Assembly: GCA_944474755.1 (NCBI GenBank)
Contig: OX104119.1
Span: 82,030,896-82,094,895 of the forward strand
Origin: Limnoperna fortunei
Taxonomy: Eukaryota > Mollusca > Bivalvia > Mytilida > Modiolidae
Length of the DNA stretch: 64,000 bases
Reading direction: 5' to 3'
Below, in pieces: positions 11,979 to 23,443 of this stretch (its first letter is position 1; every line of letters begins with the position of its first letter). The notes below the pieces were generated by a model, which saw only the letters and a list, made by a program, of their open reading frames with translations, was not told where the DNA came from and did no database searches. The position numbers and the translations under genes are program-made.

Positions 11979-12227
11979 TCATATCTCAGAAACAGCCTTG
12001 TGATTTGTAAACATTTTATCATTCGGATCATTCTGATCATGTGCTGTGATATGTACGGCTCCATTATCGTCACTTTTATCACATAATGGTTTGTGAGCAC
12101 TATGGAAATCTGCCTCTGTTCTAGAGGTAAGTGTCATATTAACAGATGTCGAGTTAAATCTCCTGGAATGTGAAGTCTCTCTGTCTCTAACTCTTCTCCG
12201 CCATGTTCGTCTTAAGTTCGATACGAC
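11979..12227 (-). CDS. Receptor exon 11: helix 8 and cytoplasmic tail, stop codon
   Basis: Eighty-two codons and TGA at 11981-11979. VVSNLRRTWRRRVRDRE follows NNE to complete the NNEV helix-8 motif and a strongly basic membrane-proximal stretch. The rest is rich in Ser, Thr and Asp (RRFNSTSVNMTLTSRTE), offering phosphorylation sites. The last residues, VSEI, fit a class I PDZ ligand (Ser at -2, Ile at 0). Acceptor CCTGTTTTAAG. A possible AATAAA polyadenylation signal lies about 320 bases downstream near 11657. Confidence 0.93.
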   Translation of the reverse strand, partial: VVSNLRRTWRRRVRDRETSHSRRFNSTSVNMTLTSRTEADFHSAHKPLCDKSDDNGAVHITAHDQNDPNDKMFTNHKAVSEI

Positions 12228-13644
12228 CTTAAAACAGGAACACCGATTAAAGTCAAATATGTGCTTCAAATATTAAAATCAAATGCACATAAAATACAAA
12301 TAAGTCTTTAGTACAAATCCCCTAAATGATATACGAACAGCCTTTGCATCAAATTATATTTTGGAAAAAACTGGAAACAGGCTTTGCATTAACGTTGTTG
12401 GTATTATCCACTTAGGACTATCACCTATCGCTTCTGAGGTGTAAGATTAAAATCATGTGTAAACTGACTACCATACGCTTAATTAATTTGATAAAATGTA
12501 CGGTACCTATTTTTACACCGGGTTAGTTGGTGTACTCCTTTGCCGAGTTACATAAACATAAACTACTGCATATATTGTGATCGAAGCTCAATCAATCACA
12601 AACGATTTTGAGGATCTTTCCCATTCCTTGCTTTGATGATTATTTTTTTTCTTTTTCCGATGCTTTTCTAAACTAAGCCGCAACAAAATACGCCATATAT
12701 CATTTCTGTGTTTTGCGACAAGTATTAGGCACATGAAGTCACTCAAAAATAACCGTTGAACTATGACAGAGAAAAACTGATAATTGGTATATGTTTAGGG
12801 ACTATTGGGATCTCTATGATACAGTTAGGTCGAGAAATATTTGGGAGAGCGCATGCGAGTTATTTTCTTTGGATCATCATTTTACGACGCCGTTAATGAT
12901 CAACACACAAGTCGTAAACACAAAGGGCCTTCATCTTTTGTCATCCTTGACCTTAAAAATGATCTTAAAAAGAGTCTCGAGTTCATACTTAAACATTGAT
13001 ATTGACCTTTGCTATCGTTTCACTGGAAAACCATACAATATGTAAGGTAAAATTATGAAAGATGTAGAAATAAGATGCCTTTTGTCTTGCTTGATCGGAC
13101 TCTGCTTAACGGACATAATTATTCCTGTTAAAACCGTTAACAAGCTATCTAAACAACCGCAAAATATAGACTAAACGTCAAGGAAAACATTAAAATGTCT
13201 GTAAAAAATGTCACTCGGGTACAAAAGTCCTTAGCAACAGTGACAAAGATAAAGCAAGAATCTTGGAAAGACCTTATAGTCGCTTTCGTGAACACTTAGT
13301 CTTATCGTTTTCTTAGCTTTTGCATTTAAACACTGAAAAGCTGTCATTCAAAACCGATAATGAAACATCATATATTTTAGAAACGTCAAATAAAACAAAA
13401 CCGACACTTAAACTACGTACAAATAGGACTCAGATGTATGCTTACGAATTGAATGCTTTCCTTGTAGAGAAATGGGGTGATATATCAAAACATACATGCA
13501 AAGATGTAGAAAATAAGTAATTTATATAGATATAAAAGGCAGAAAGTATAATCATGACAAAGGAAAGTAATAAAGCATTCAGTGAATCAATGATACACTT
13601 ACTAGTTTATTTAGACCTGTTGTAAGTTGTATATGGCTGCTTAC
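12228..13644 (-). other. Receptor intron 10
   Basis: GTAAGC ... TTTTAAG. No inserted element recognised; plus-strand open frames of 66-84 codons within it lack supporting signals. Confidence 0.8.
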
Positions 13645-13686
13645 CTCATTATTAAGGAAGCAAAATATCAAAGCAACACAGAAACC
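13645..13686 (-). CDS. Receptor exon 10: 42-base TM7 exon
   Basis: Fourteen codons, GFCVALIFCFLNNE. A 42-base exon at this place is a known feature of secretin-family genes. The tyrosine usual in the A-x-x-Y-C-F motif is phenylalanine here. Acceptor CTTTTTAG, donor GAG|GTAAGC, phase 0. Too short to show up in an ordinary search for open frames. Confidence 0.94.
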
Positions 13687-14680
13687 CTAAAAAGATAACA
13701 CTAAAAAGTTAAATTATTGAACATTTTGACATACAGATATTTAATATATCCACTAAACAATTTAAAATCTTTAACCAAAAAAACTGCACGTAACAATAAA
13801 GTTGCAAAAACGCGTCCTGGTGGTTTAAGGGATTTTGTACGAATTGATTTGATCTTGACGAGTCCTTGTCTAGTCAATAGGTTAACTTGGTATTTGTATC
13901 GTAGACGTAAACAGTCAGATATGTAAAGTTAAATTAAAAAATGAACGTTAGGTTTGTCATAACTGTGACATGTCGTGAATTAAATTATATTCAATTTACA
14001 TCATACGTTATTCAACTAAATGTTTCCATAGAAGGGATAGTTTATTACACTGATATGATAAAACCCTAAATGAGAGATTGCATATTGATTGACATACAGG
14101 TCACCAACGCGTTTCATAAAATCTATCTAAATTCCTCAGCTCTAACAAATAATAAGGTGGAAATCTCAATGTTTTACATACAATGTTTAAGTGTTCAGTC
14201 GCTATTCGCTTTTCCGTAATATTTTATTCTGAGTTTAATTTAAGCATCATTGTCCATGCCTAATGTTCAATGAAGGAATAGTGAAAAATGCAGAGCTGAT
14301 CTTCCACCGATTAGTGCTTTTTAATTAAAATAAAACATTTTGTGGATATTTCTCATATAATGTTCTCAAAATTGTGTAACATAAGGAAAACTATTAGAAA
14401 ATACATAAATACTGCATTGTTTTTTGTTGTTGTGGTTGTTCTAAAAAAAATTAAATATTTTTCAAACATTTCTCCGCTTGTTAACTGTATATGTGAATTG
14501 TCAAAAACCACTATTTTATTTATCGTAGTATGCGTCTTGTGTAGTTTTTCATTAATTATTGGTAACCTTTTGTTCTGTTAGTAATAAATGTAATTGTGAA
14601 GGTTGTGCTTGGGTTATATCCGGTTTATCATACTTCACTGAGTTTTTAATTAGACTACAGATTATTCTGTAAAAAGTTAC

Positions 14681-14816
14681 CTGAAGATTATTTACAACAA
14701 TAGAAAATCTCTCATATTCCAATCCACCTGGCGCTGATGTCGGAATTCTATAAATAGTCACAAATAACTGCACGCCAAACAGAGGAATAAGCACAAAGGT
14801 AGCCTTTACAGCTCTT
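14681..14816 (-). CDS. Receptor exon 9: TM6 and third extracellular loop
   Basis: One base plus 45 codons. RAVKATFVLIPLFGVQ is the diagnostic class B TM6 motif. IYRIPTSAPGGLEY forms the loop and VNNLQ begins TM7. Acceptor TTCTCCTTGCAG, donor CTTCAG|GTAACT, phase 0. Confidence 0.96.
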
Positions 14817-15448
14817 CTGCAAGGAGAATTTGAACATTATGACTATGTACACTATTAAAATCCACAAGTATATCGTCATTGTTTTAGAACAACTACAGCG
14901 ACATACAAAACAAACAAAGCTGTATAGTTAGATTAAATGATAGAAATTTCCACTAATTTCACTGATTTATGAGCTTTAAGGTTATAAGTTGAACCGTCTG
15001 TATACATATGAGCGCATATGCTCTCGATCGGCAAATGTTCCCATCTACTGCAGTGATGCAGAACAAAACCATGATATGGCGGGAATTGTGATAGTGCATT
15101 AAATTAAAAACTAATGATTATTTTTTTATTAGTCAGTCGATCAACCAACTCATTCATCATTCTGTCAAACAATGTCAATATTATCTGTATTGTCTGTTTA
15201 GGATTTCAGGGAAATGTACTAAGCAATTGAATATTAATTTTACTGTACATGACCTCATATACCAGTGACATCATATGATTCTGAATCATAAGGTTTTCTT
15301 TTTCAAGTCATTTTTGTTTTGGCCTATTCTTGACGCCGACTCTGCATTGTAGTGATTTAGTATATTGTTAGGTTTAGGTCTTGTGTATCGTTTTTATATT
15401 CAAAGCTATTTCGTCACGATTATTGACAGCAATACACTACTTTTCACA

Positions 15449-15976
15449 CTATAGTAAACGTTACCGTTTCAGTCCAACGGGATTTTCCTGACAAAAAGGA
15501 AAACTGCTTATCGCGTTTGGTCGAGTTTATGCTCCTTTTGTAGATCTCATATTACAGTTTTTGGAATCAACAATTATTTTCCACAGTTAAACGTCGTTTT
15601 GAAATGCGGCTGAATTTTCATTTTGATAAAGCGATTTTCCATACTAAATTTTGACCTTGGTTTGAACGGAAGTTTACGTTAGGAAAATTCCAATGTTGTG
15701 TATTCAAAATCCTTCGGGGGATGTCGTCTGCAGTTGGGGCGGTAAAAATCTCGCGGTTTGTCCGAATACCATTGTACGCTACGAAAGCAGACGAACGTTT
15801 GTAAACAACATTAGACCCCTTTACAAACAAAAATGGTTGACTTCCTATGGAGAATCGCGTTATCAAAATGAAAATTCAGTAGCATTTCATTTCCATAAAA
15901 TATACCAAACGCGGTTAGCAGTATTCTATTTTGTCAGGCGAAACCCATCGGTCCGACACGGTAAAGTTTACTATAG
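15449..15976. mobile_element. Foldback (long inverted repeat) element in receptor intron 8
   Basis: Left end 'ctatagtaaacgttaccgtt' pairs with right end '..acggtaaagtttactatag'. The arms stay complementary inward: 'cgcgtttggt' with 'accaaacgcg', and 'gaatttccattttgataa'-like blocks around 15611 with those near 15868. Each arm is roughly 140-210 bases at an estimated 80 percent or more, with a unique centre. The ends border a TA-containing flank, compatible with a TA-target DNA transposon derivative. A plus-strand frame of 112 codons spans its right half, but it overlaps the arm and has no recognised homology. Confidence 0.8.
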
Positions 15977-16096
15977 AATCCTCTACGAAGATATGTTGAA
16001 TAATTTGAAAACAAAACAATTCGCTAAATAATAAATTGTAGACAACAAAGTATAATACTACATCAATTCTATGGTCAAAAGATATTGAACTGGTAC

Positions 16097-16179
16097 CTGA
16101 AATGACTGGGTTCGTTTGGATGTGACTGCATCTGGGTGAGCAAGATACGCAAAATATTTGAAAGAAATATCAGATTTAC
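16097..16179 (-). CDS. Receptor exon 8: TM5 and third cytoplasmic loop
   Basis: Twenty-seven codons plus two bases. VNLIFLSNILRILLTQMQ carries the TM5 asparagine, and SHPNEPSHF forms the short loop before TM6 that normally contacts the G protein. Acceptor CTCTTTTACAG, donor CAG|GTACCA. The split codon AG+A gives Arg. Confidence 0.93.
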
Positions 16180-16686
16180 CTGTAAAAGAGAAATAAATAT
16201 ATTGTGTTTGAAATCTTATATTAGTTTATTAAAGTAAACAATGAAATATCTGTGAAAAAAGCAGTAAATAGCGGTTGCATTATTTGAATTTGTGTTGTTA
16301 AATGACTGGGTTTATTTACATAACAGTTCTTTATAGACACAACAATTGAGTAATTGTACCATATATCAAACTAAGTTTGCCTTGCTTTGTCTGCCAGGAT
16401 TCATGTTGGCAGTTGTACAGTAAGTTGTTAAAATTGTAATATTGTTTTAACATTTTGTATTTCTTGAGAATAGGAGTTCGTGGCGCTTGCTTTTGCTCGT
16501 GTTTTTTGTTCTGTGCTTTTTGTTGTGTGTCCCGTGATTTTGTATTAGTGTTGATTGTATACATGTACCAAGTATTGCTATACTAAATTAAGTCTTGTGT
16601 TTCTAGTCAATATGAAGTTCCTTTTTTATTGACAAATTACTATTAAAGAATTATACGTACGCTGTACAATTAAAAAAATGACTTAC

Positions 16687-16753
16687 AAAAAGACAGACAA
16701 GATTCGGCGCATCAAATATCCATTCAAAATTAACATAGCTTTTAGACCAGCAA
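16687..16753 (-). CDS. Receptor exon 7: second extracellular loop and start of TM5
   Basis: One base plus 22 codons: CWSKSYVNFEWIFDAPNLVC and LF. The initial CW is the conserved ECL2 pair whose cysteine bonds to TM3. APN stands where many class B receptors have a GP before TM5. Acceptor TTTCATTACAG, donor TTT|GTAAGT, phase 0. Confidence 0.93.
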
Positions 16754-17005
16754 CTGTAATGAAATAAAATAGATATTACTTTATATGATTATTTTTATCG
16801 TTTTTTAACCTCTTTCAGGTATACAATATAAACTTGGTAGCATTTTTTTTGTTCTTGTATTAATATTTGTTAATAGGTTGCGGAGTAGTTTTTTATTGGA
16901 AGTAGCCACTCGAGTATTCTGTTCCATAAGGTGTCTGCTTGCGTCAGTGCCTAACAAATCCTGTATATTTCCCTTTCTCCTATACACATATAAAGTAAAT
17001 ACTAA

Positions 17006-17300
17006 TAAACCTACATGTCATTACTAATAAACCTACCTGTCATTAGTAATACACCTACCTGTCATTAGTAATAAACCTACCTGTCATTAGTAATAAATCT
17101 ACCTGTCATTAGTAATAAACCTACCTGTCATTACCAACAAACCTACCTGTCATTACTAATAAACCTACTTGTCACTACTGATAAACCTACCTGTCATTAC
17201 TAATAAACCTACCTGTCATTACTGATAAACCTACCTGTCATTACTAATAAACCTACCTGTCATTACTAATAAACCTACCTGTCATTACTGATAAACCTAC
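17006..17300 (-). repeat. 22-bp minisatellite made of the exon-6 splice donor
   Basis: Minus-strand unit: 'aatgacaggtaggtttatta' + 'gt'. The unit consists of the last eight bases of exon 6 (AATGACAG) plus the first 14 of the intron (GTAGGTTTATTAGT). Thirteen copies follow the genuine exon-intron border; most keep CAG|GTAGGT intact. Variation among copies (agt/act/atc before the unit) is small. Confidence 0.95.
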
Positions 17301-17361
17301 CTGTCATTTGCATACACCGCTCTAAGGACTGCATATATTAACGTAGAAATTAACGGAACAA
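17301..17361 (-). CDS. Receptor exon 6: rest of TM4 and start of second extracellular loop
   Basis: Sixty-one bases with split codons at both ends. It reads VVPLISTLIYAVLRAVYAND. The codon joined with exon 5 becomes GTT, so the usual GWG-x-P of class B TM4 reads GW-V-V-P. Acceptor TATTTTCAG, donor ACAG|GTAGGT. This donor is the first unit of a 22-bp tandem array that continues for about 290 bases into the intron. Confidence 0.9.
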
Positions 17362-17643
17362 CTGAAAATATAATATTAATGCATTTACTTTCTACTTATA
17401 TTTGTTTATTTTGTGACAATGATTGATTAAGAACGAGATAATAAACAATAAGTTTATTATGGATTTATAATGGACCAACGAACAAGAAATTTTCTGCTGC
17501 TAGAAAACTATGGAAGGCGGACCAGATAGAGATGTATGTTTAGTTAGCTGCTAGAAAAACTCTTTATTGACATCTTTAAAGACGCTAAATATCACTATTG
17601 GTCGAGCACTTATAACTTTCCCAGCACCATTATATTCTTATAC

Positions 17644-17740
17644 AACATAGTATTGAACTATTGTTTTAGAGCTGAGATATCCCAACTCTAAAACATAGTA
17701 TTGAACTATTGTTTTAGAGCTGAGATATCCCAAATCGTTA
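17644..17740. repeat. 48-bp tandem duplication in receptor intron 5
   Basis: 'aacatagtattgaactattg' + 'ttttagagctgagatatccc' occurs twice, starting at 17644 and 17692, without mismatch over about 43 bases. Confidence 0.9.
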
Positions 17741-18081
17741 CAGAAACTTTCAGTTTATGAATAGATTGGGGTTAACGCGCAAATCGATCGTATTTTCTTC
17801 AGCAGTATGTTCAGAAGAAACTACCAGTATAATGACCTGGTGTAACACAGTAATGTTATTAAAATTGGAAGTAGATGTTAACCAAAATTTACTGGTTTGG
17901 CCATGTTCATTAAAGCAAATTAAACCAGACAATATAACTAATAAAAGAAATAAAACGCTTTTAAGTCATTATCCTGAGACTTGTTCCTAATCGATACACA
18001 GTAGTAAAATGGGCTTATGTATTAAACGTTTTAAATGCTTATATTATAAAGTGATTTTCAGATAAAAAAATCCTTACAAAA

Positions 18082-18126
18082 CTAACCCCAGCCAGCTATA
18101 TATAGAGATATTAATGATCTCGGCGG
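18082..18126 (-). repeat. Duplicate of exon-5 3' end and donor
   Basis: Matches 18135-18179 at a 53-bp offset, with a handful of differences. Minus-strand translation of this copy still gives PPRSLISLYIAGWG, against PPRSLIPLYIAGWG in the exon, but the donor has changed from GGTAAGT to GGTTAGT and no acceptor precedes it. Confidence 0.88.
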
Positions 18127-18139
18127 TGAGTAAACTTAC

Positions 18140-18290
18140 CCCAGCCAGCTATATAGAGAGGTATTAACGATCTTGGCGGAGAAAATGCATCACTCATTAG
18201 TCGGTGTAGATAAAATCCTTCACAAAACATCCAGGTAAAACTTGCACCTTTGGCATAAATCTTTATAAAGGATAGGATTTTACATCCAGC
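18140..18290 (-). CDS. Receptor exon 5: third membrane helix, second cytoplasmic loop, start of TM4
   Basis: Fifty codons plus one base. AGCKILSF supplies the TM3 cysteine that pairs with the CW of exon 7. WMFCEGFYLHRL contains the conserved Glu of TM3. LIPLYIAGW opens TM4. Acceptor CTGTTTTAG, donor TGGG|GTAAGT. About 40 bases at its 3' end, including the donor, recur 53 bases downstream in the intron with an altered donor. Confidence 0.94.
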
Positions 18291-18749
18291 CTAAAACAGT
18301 GAACAAATACATCTTACGACATTACATATTTATACATTGTATTAAAAATTTAAGTTTTGTATTAATGTTGAATGTTAAAAAGGAGAAAAAGGCTACACAT
18401 GCAGATGTTTGTATGTAAGAGAGCATCTATAGTCCGATTTGTCCGACAAGCTTTTGTAAGAATGATATAAAATGAAACGGTGTTGTCATTTTGAAGTCCA
18501 CGATAAAAACATTTTAATCAGGTAGAAGTTTCTGAAACATTTCTCTATAAGATACTGATGTATAATTCACTGAACAAACGACAATAAGAATTTGTTCTTA
18601 CTATAATTGAAACAAAAAGAAACTAATTTAAAAGTATCGTTGATATATGTTAGTTGCACGCAGTAGAATGGTGGAAACAGCTAATTTCACCTCGAATGGG
18701 TATAACTAATGAGCTTGATTGATATCTTAATGTTTAATGGCACACAATA

Positions 18750-19590
18750 AGCTTTGTTCGATCATGACAATGATCAGATGATAGATAACAGCACGTGATC
18801 TGCTTTGATAAAAATGTCACATGATCGGGTTTGATAAATAATTCTGCATGACCATCTATGAAAGATCAAGGTTCACGATGAGCTTTGATAAATAATTTCA
18901 TATCAGCTTTGATAATGGCATATGATCAGATTGATAAATAATGTCACATGATCAGCTTTGATAGATAATTTTACCTAATCAGCTATGAAAGAAAACGGTG
19001 CATGATCAGTTGTGATAGATAATCGGATATGATCAGATTTGATAAAAATGTCACAAGATCTACTTTGATAAATGACAACGGCCTCTTAATTATTTTTGTA
19101 TAGGGGAAACTATTGACATTTTTTGCTCTCACTTAGGCACCAAGTTTCGTTGAGTAATGAGAGACCCCTCAAAACGACCGGAATAATGTCACGTATAACA
19201 CATTAAATTTTCGGGGTGCCATGTCAGATAAAATTTTTTGCAAATTTAGAAAATCCGAAGGGTACTCATGGAAACTCCCTTACACCCATAAAATAGTCCA
19301 GAAATAGGCTTTGAACAATCAGATAAAAAAAAATACCCAATACATTTAATAAATTATCTGAATAAATTTATTTATAAATTCTATATGAAACTGCTTTTTA
19401 AATACAGCTCCAATATTATATTGAATAATAAATCCACTGTCTATGCTACAGTTTGGCGCAGTCAAATATCAAAATAAGAACTATTTTCCTCTCCCTCAGT
19501 CAAAGTTCATTTACAGAGTCATTGTCAAATAGTGTCGAGTGATCAGATTTGATGATCAGATTTGATAGATCATGGCACATGGTCAACTCA
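18750..19590. repeat. Degenerate tandem repeat with TGATC cores, receptor intron 4
   Basis: Units of roughly 30 bases, consensus-like 'cacatgatcagctttgataa' + 'ataatgt', from 18750 to 19075, resuming at 19535-19590. The stretch between (about 19080-19530) has a different composition and may be an insertion; its ends were not resolved. Confidence 0.75.
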
Positions 19591-20942
19591 TATGCACATA
19601 AAAACCACATGATTTGCATGCATTACTTTAAAGGTGTTTAGCAAAAACGTGTTTTTATATTAATCGTATTGATAAAGTAACTGTCACAATTATTAAAATG
19701 CTGTAGAAAAATGTTTTTATTCTCATTTTGTTATTTATTTATGAATTGTAAACAATTCAAGACTGAAATTTTGAAATTTAGACATTTGATTTTGTTCGCT
19801 TATTTAGTTGGAGTTTTATCTTCTAACCTCTATATAATGTTCTTGTTCATCAATAAAAGGTTCTCTCACTGTATAAATTCTTAACAGTGGTCTTAATTTG
19901 AAAATCTGGACAATTTAAAATCTGAATTATTAAAAAGATGAATTTATGTATAATCTCTCCGGACTTGATTACAGTGATAATACGATCAATATTTTTCCTA
20001 ATAGTGCGATAAGCCTGTGTATGCTTTACCAAATAAACTGATGCAAGATTCAGTCGGTTTGTCTTGTCTATAAACTATTCCTATACGTTCAAATACAAAA
20101 TGTATCTTGTTCAAATATTCCTCTGTATAATACTAACGATGGATGAAATAAACACAATCTCTTTTAAATTTTTTTTTCAGTATTTGGCTTTTCTTATAAA
20201 TTTTTTTCTCTTTTGAAGTCTAGAAGTAACCTAATTTAAGAGCAAGCAGAAGATCATCCATAATCCCATTGACTTGATGTAACAAAGCTTTATGGATGCA
20301 GTCATGCTAGATGTAACATCAAACGTATTTCTACGATCAAACAACAGGATTAGATTTTATACTACTATGTCAGGAGATTGATTTACAATCAGATATGAGT
20401 TCGTTTTACAACAGATTAATAAGTGGAAGCACAAGATTATTGAAAGAAACGGGATTTGTGATGTTGATTACTTAATATAACATATAAATAGTAACTGGCT
20501 AAAATTTGTTCAATATGTTTGAATCTCGTAAATCTTTTTTTTCGAAGAATAAACCGAAAACGAGTTATAAATGAACATAATCCGTTTGAATCGAGTCTTT
20601 AACATGTATCAGAACATATCAATTACATAGTTGAAAATAAGTGCAGTCTATTTATTTTGCAAAATACATTGAGAAATAATGTAAAATCGCTAGAAATTTG
20701 TTTGAATGTAGGTCAATTTCTTTTGCAGAATATACCTATTGACTGCGTTAAAATCAGTCCAGTCGCTTCAAGTCTGGTTTCTTTTTCAATAAGAATATAC
20801 AAAGTGACTATAAAAACACAATTATTTATATTTGTTAACTTAAAATATTGCATGCCAGCAGTTAACTATTCCTTCAGTCAATCAACCAAACTGCATGTAC
20901 CATTAACACTAAAAATGATATGGTTGAAAAAGTAATACGTAC

Positions 20943-21096
20943 CCCATTTTGCGCCAGGACAGTACTACTTGCGTCACTGTTTGTTATTCGTTCATATGTT
21001 ATTAACATATCCCACAATGCAGCTGCTATCTCTTTGAGTAATAATGACAAGAAGAAATTGATATGTAAACGGATTCTGTGTTGTTTTCGCAAAGCC
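20943..21096 (-). CDS. Receptor exon 4: second membrane helix and first extracellular loop
   Basis: One base plus 51 codons. ALRKQHRIRLHINFF includes the conserved TM2 histidine of class B receptors, followed by FLSLLLKEIAAALWDML. The loop then runs through SDASSTVLAQNG. Acceptor TTTTTCAG, donor GGG|GTACGT, phase 0, matching exon 5. Confidence 0.93.
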
Positions 21097-23389
21097 CTGA
21101 AAAATAATTTATAAAAGTGGACCATACTTTTAGACATGTTACTGGCGTATATTATTAAAATGATATTTATTGGTAGTGATAGAAAGTATACACAACACGA
21201 ACTAGACTTAATCTGATATAATTTCAAATAAATAATGCAACATTATTTGGTACTAATTCTTTCAGCTAAATTTGTATAAACTTCATATTTTGCTCATGGT
21301 ATTTTGTTACACGTCCAGATGATGTTTCTGAACCGTTCTATTTGTTGTTTTAGTATCATTCAAATAGTATGGGTGAAAAAATGTTTCAGTTATACTTTGA
21401 TACTGTTTAAATTGATGCTCTGGAACTGTTCCAAGTTACAAGTGAACTATAACATCGTAGAGTTGTATTTCCTTGTTTTAAGCAGAAAAAATATATTGCC
21501 GCAATAAGAAAGTAAAAAGGCAAGAAATCATGGTCTTTATTAAAAAATATTAACAAACATTCTGTTACGATGACAATTTTGACTATTTCATAATTTCGTT
21601 CCTAACTTTAATATCAACAGAAGTCTAATTACATTAACAAATAGTGTTTAGGTGATATAACTGAAATCAGGATATTTCGACCCTTCGTGATTAACAGACA
21701 ATCACATTTGACAGTTAATATAATTGACTGAGACATATAATATTTTTTCTTGTGTATCTCAGCAGATACGTAAAATATTGTTTTAAACTTATAAAAGAGT
21801 TAGAGACTTCCTTCATGATCAAGTCTTCACTTCTAATTTGACTTGCAAACATACATAGTTAATAAATGTTACACTAAACACGGAAATAAAATTGTGAAAC
21901 CGTTTAATTGACTTGCTGTTCATCAAGTCCAGTTGTTTTTTAGTGTAATACATACATTCCTTATTCTGATGTTGACAACATTGCTACCAATGAATTCTCA
22001 AACTAGCGTTTGCTTGTTTGAATCACCATTAAAATTAGGTCATTATAGTTATTATTCAATTTCAGACAAATATGCCAAGATTCTTTCGCGTGTGTTGGGT
22101 TACTCTTATTGTGCAATTCGTCAACTATATAATTATTAAAACATCAGTTGCATATACATGTTATTCATCTGAGTTTTGTTAAAAACAAAAAAAGCTGGTA
22201 GAGATTTGAAATAATAACACATAGATTAACCTTTCATTTGAAAAGTGCTAGCGCATGGCAGTTATTATTTACCGTTAAAAATGTCGTCTCAGTTTGATGC
22301 ATAACCGTGAGGTGCAGTCCTTGTTTTACTTGCACAATTTGGCATGTTAATTACACTACGTAACATTTTAATAAAATAACACAGAAAACATACTAATGCT
22401 CTATACAAAATGCTACAGCTTTGGTACAAATTAAAGTATAGCGAACACGCATGTGACCATCCGAACTTCCTCGCACTCATAAACATTAAAATATACTTAT
22501 TGTAAGGATAAATTGCCCGACATTTTATTCTTGGTTGATTTGTATCCAAGAGATGAAATTCGATTATTGTTTAGATACTTTATTTGCATTTCCAAGGATC
22601 TGGGAATACACATTTTAATTACCATGAAATGTAAAGACATATTTAAACTGTGCAGAAACATGCCAATGAATATAACATCACATATTGTCCCAAAGGGAGA
22701 ACATTTTTCATAGATGTATGTAGTGAAAGGATTATACCAAGAAACTGTAAATGACATACAACATAACTTTGAACAATACGTTATCCTCAGAAGACTTCGT
22801 TTAGAGTTATGTTAAAAAAACAAAGAATCAAAGATACCGAGGTATAATCATTGGAGAATAAGTCAAGGACAGACAAAACTATGGTTAAACAAGAGGCAAC
22901 ATTAATAAAAACAGACACACAACAAAAACCACCAACCCCCTTAAAAACCGGGTTGAGACCAGGTGATTCCTTCGCAATAACCTATTATTATAATAATCCT
23001 CGACTCAAAATAGTTACATTTTTAATTTTTCAAATGACAAGCAATTGAAATTTGATTTGAAAGAAGAGTACCTGAATCAACGGGGTAATAGAACTAGATT
23101 TCCACTGGATTTGGATGGATTATGGAATTATCAATTGGTAAGAACTGGGTTAAATGCAGATATGAAGTAATTGGTTATAAATAAATATTTGCCATTAGAA
23201 CGTCTAAAAATAGTTCAATATTATAACTACAAGTGTTAAAAAGCAGTACCTAAATAATCAGTGCTAAAATATAACTTCAATTGTCGTAAAAGTTTTAAAC
23301 TTAACATACCAAGTTGCTAATTTATTACGTACAAAACTTATGAAATGCTGGAAGTTATAAGGTATCATTAGCGATAATGGAATTTAATA

Positions 23390-23443
23390 GCGAGTACAGC
23401 TCGCAGCGGGGCAGCGAAGCTGCCCGCGAAGAGCGTTGAGCTC
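23390..23443. repeat. Three consecutive GC-rich hairpins
   Basis: GCGAG/CTCGC (23390-23404), GCGGGGCAGC/GCTGCCCGC (23406-23427, one bulge) and GAGC/GCTC (23431-23443) follow one another in AT-rich intron DNA, just before two copies of 'tcacgtgatcaaaat'. Confidence 0.7.

Noticed and set aside
15693..16031. 112-codon plus-strand gene within receptor intron 8
   Set aside because: It overlaps the right arm of a foldback element, lies opposite an intron and shows no family motif.
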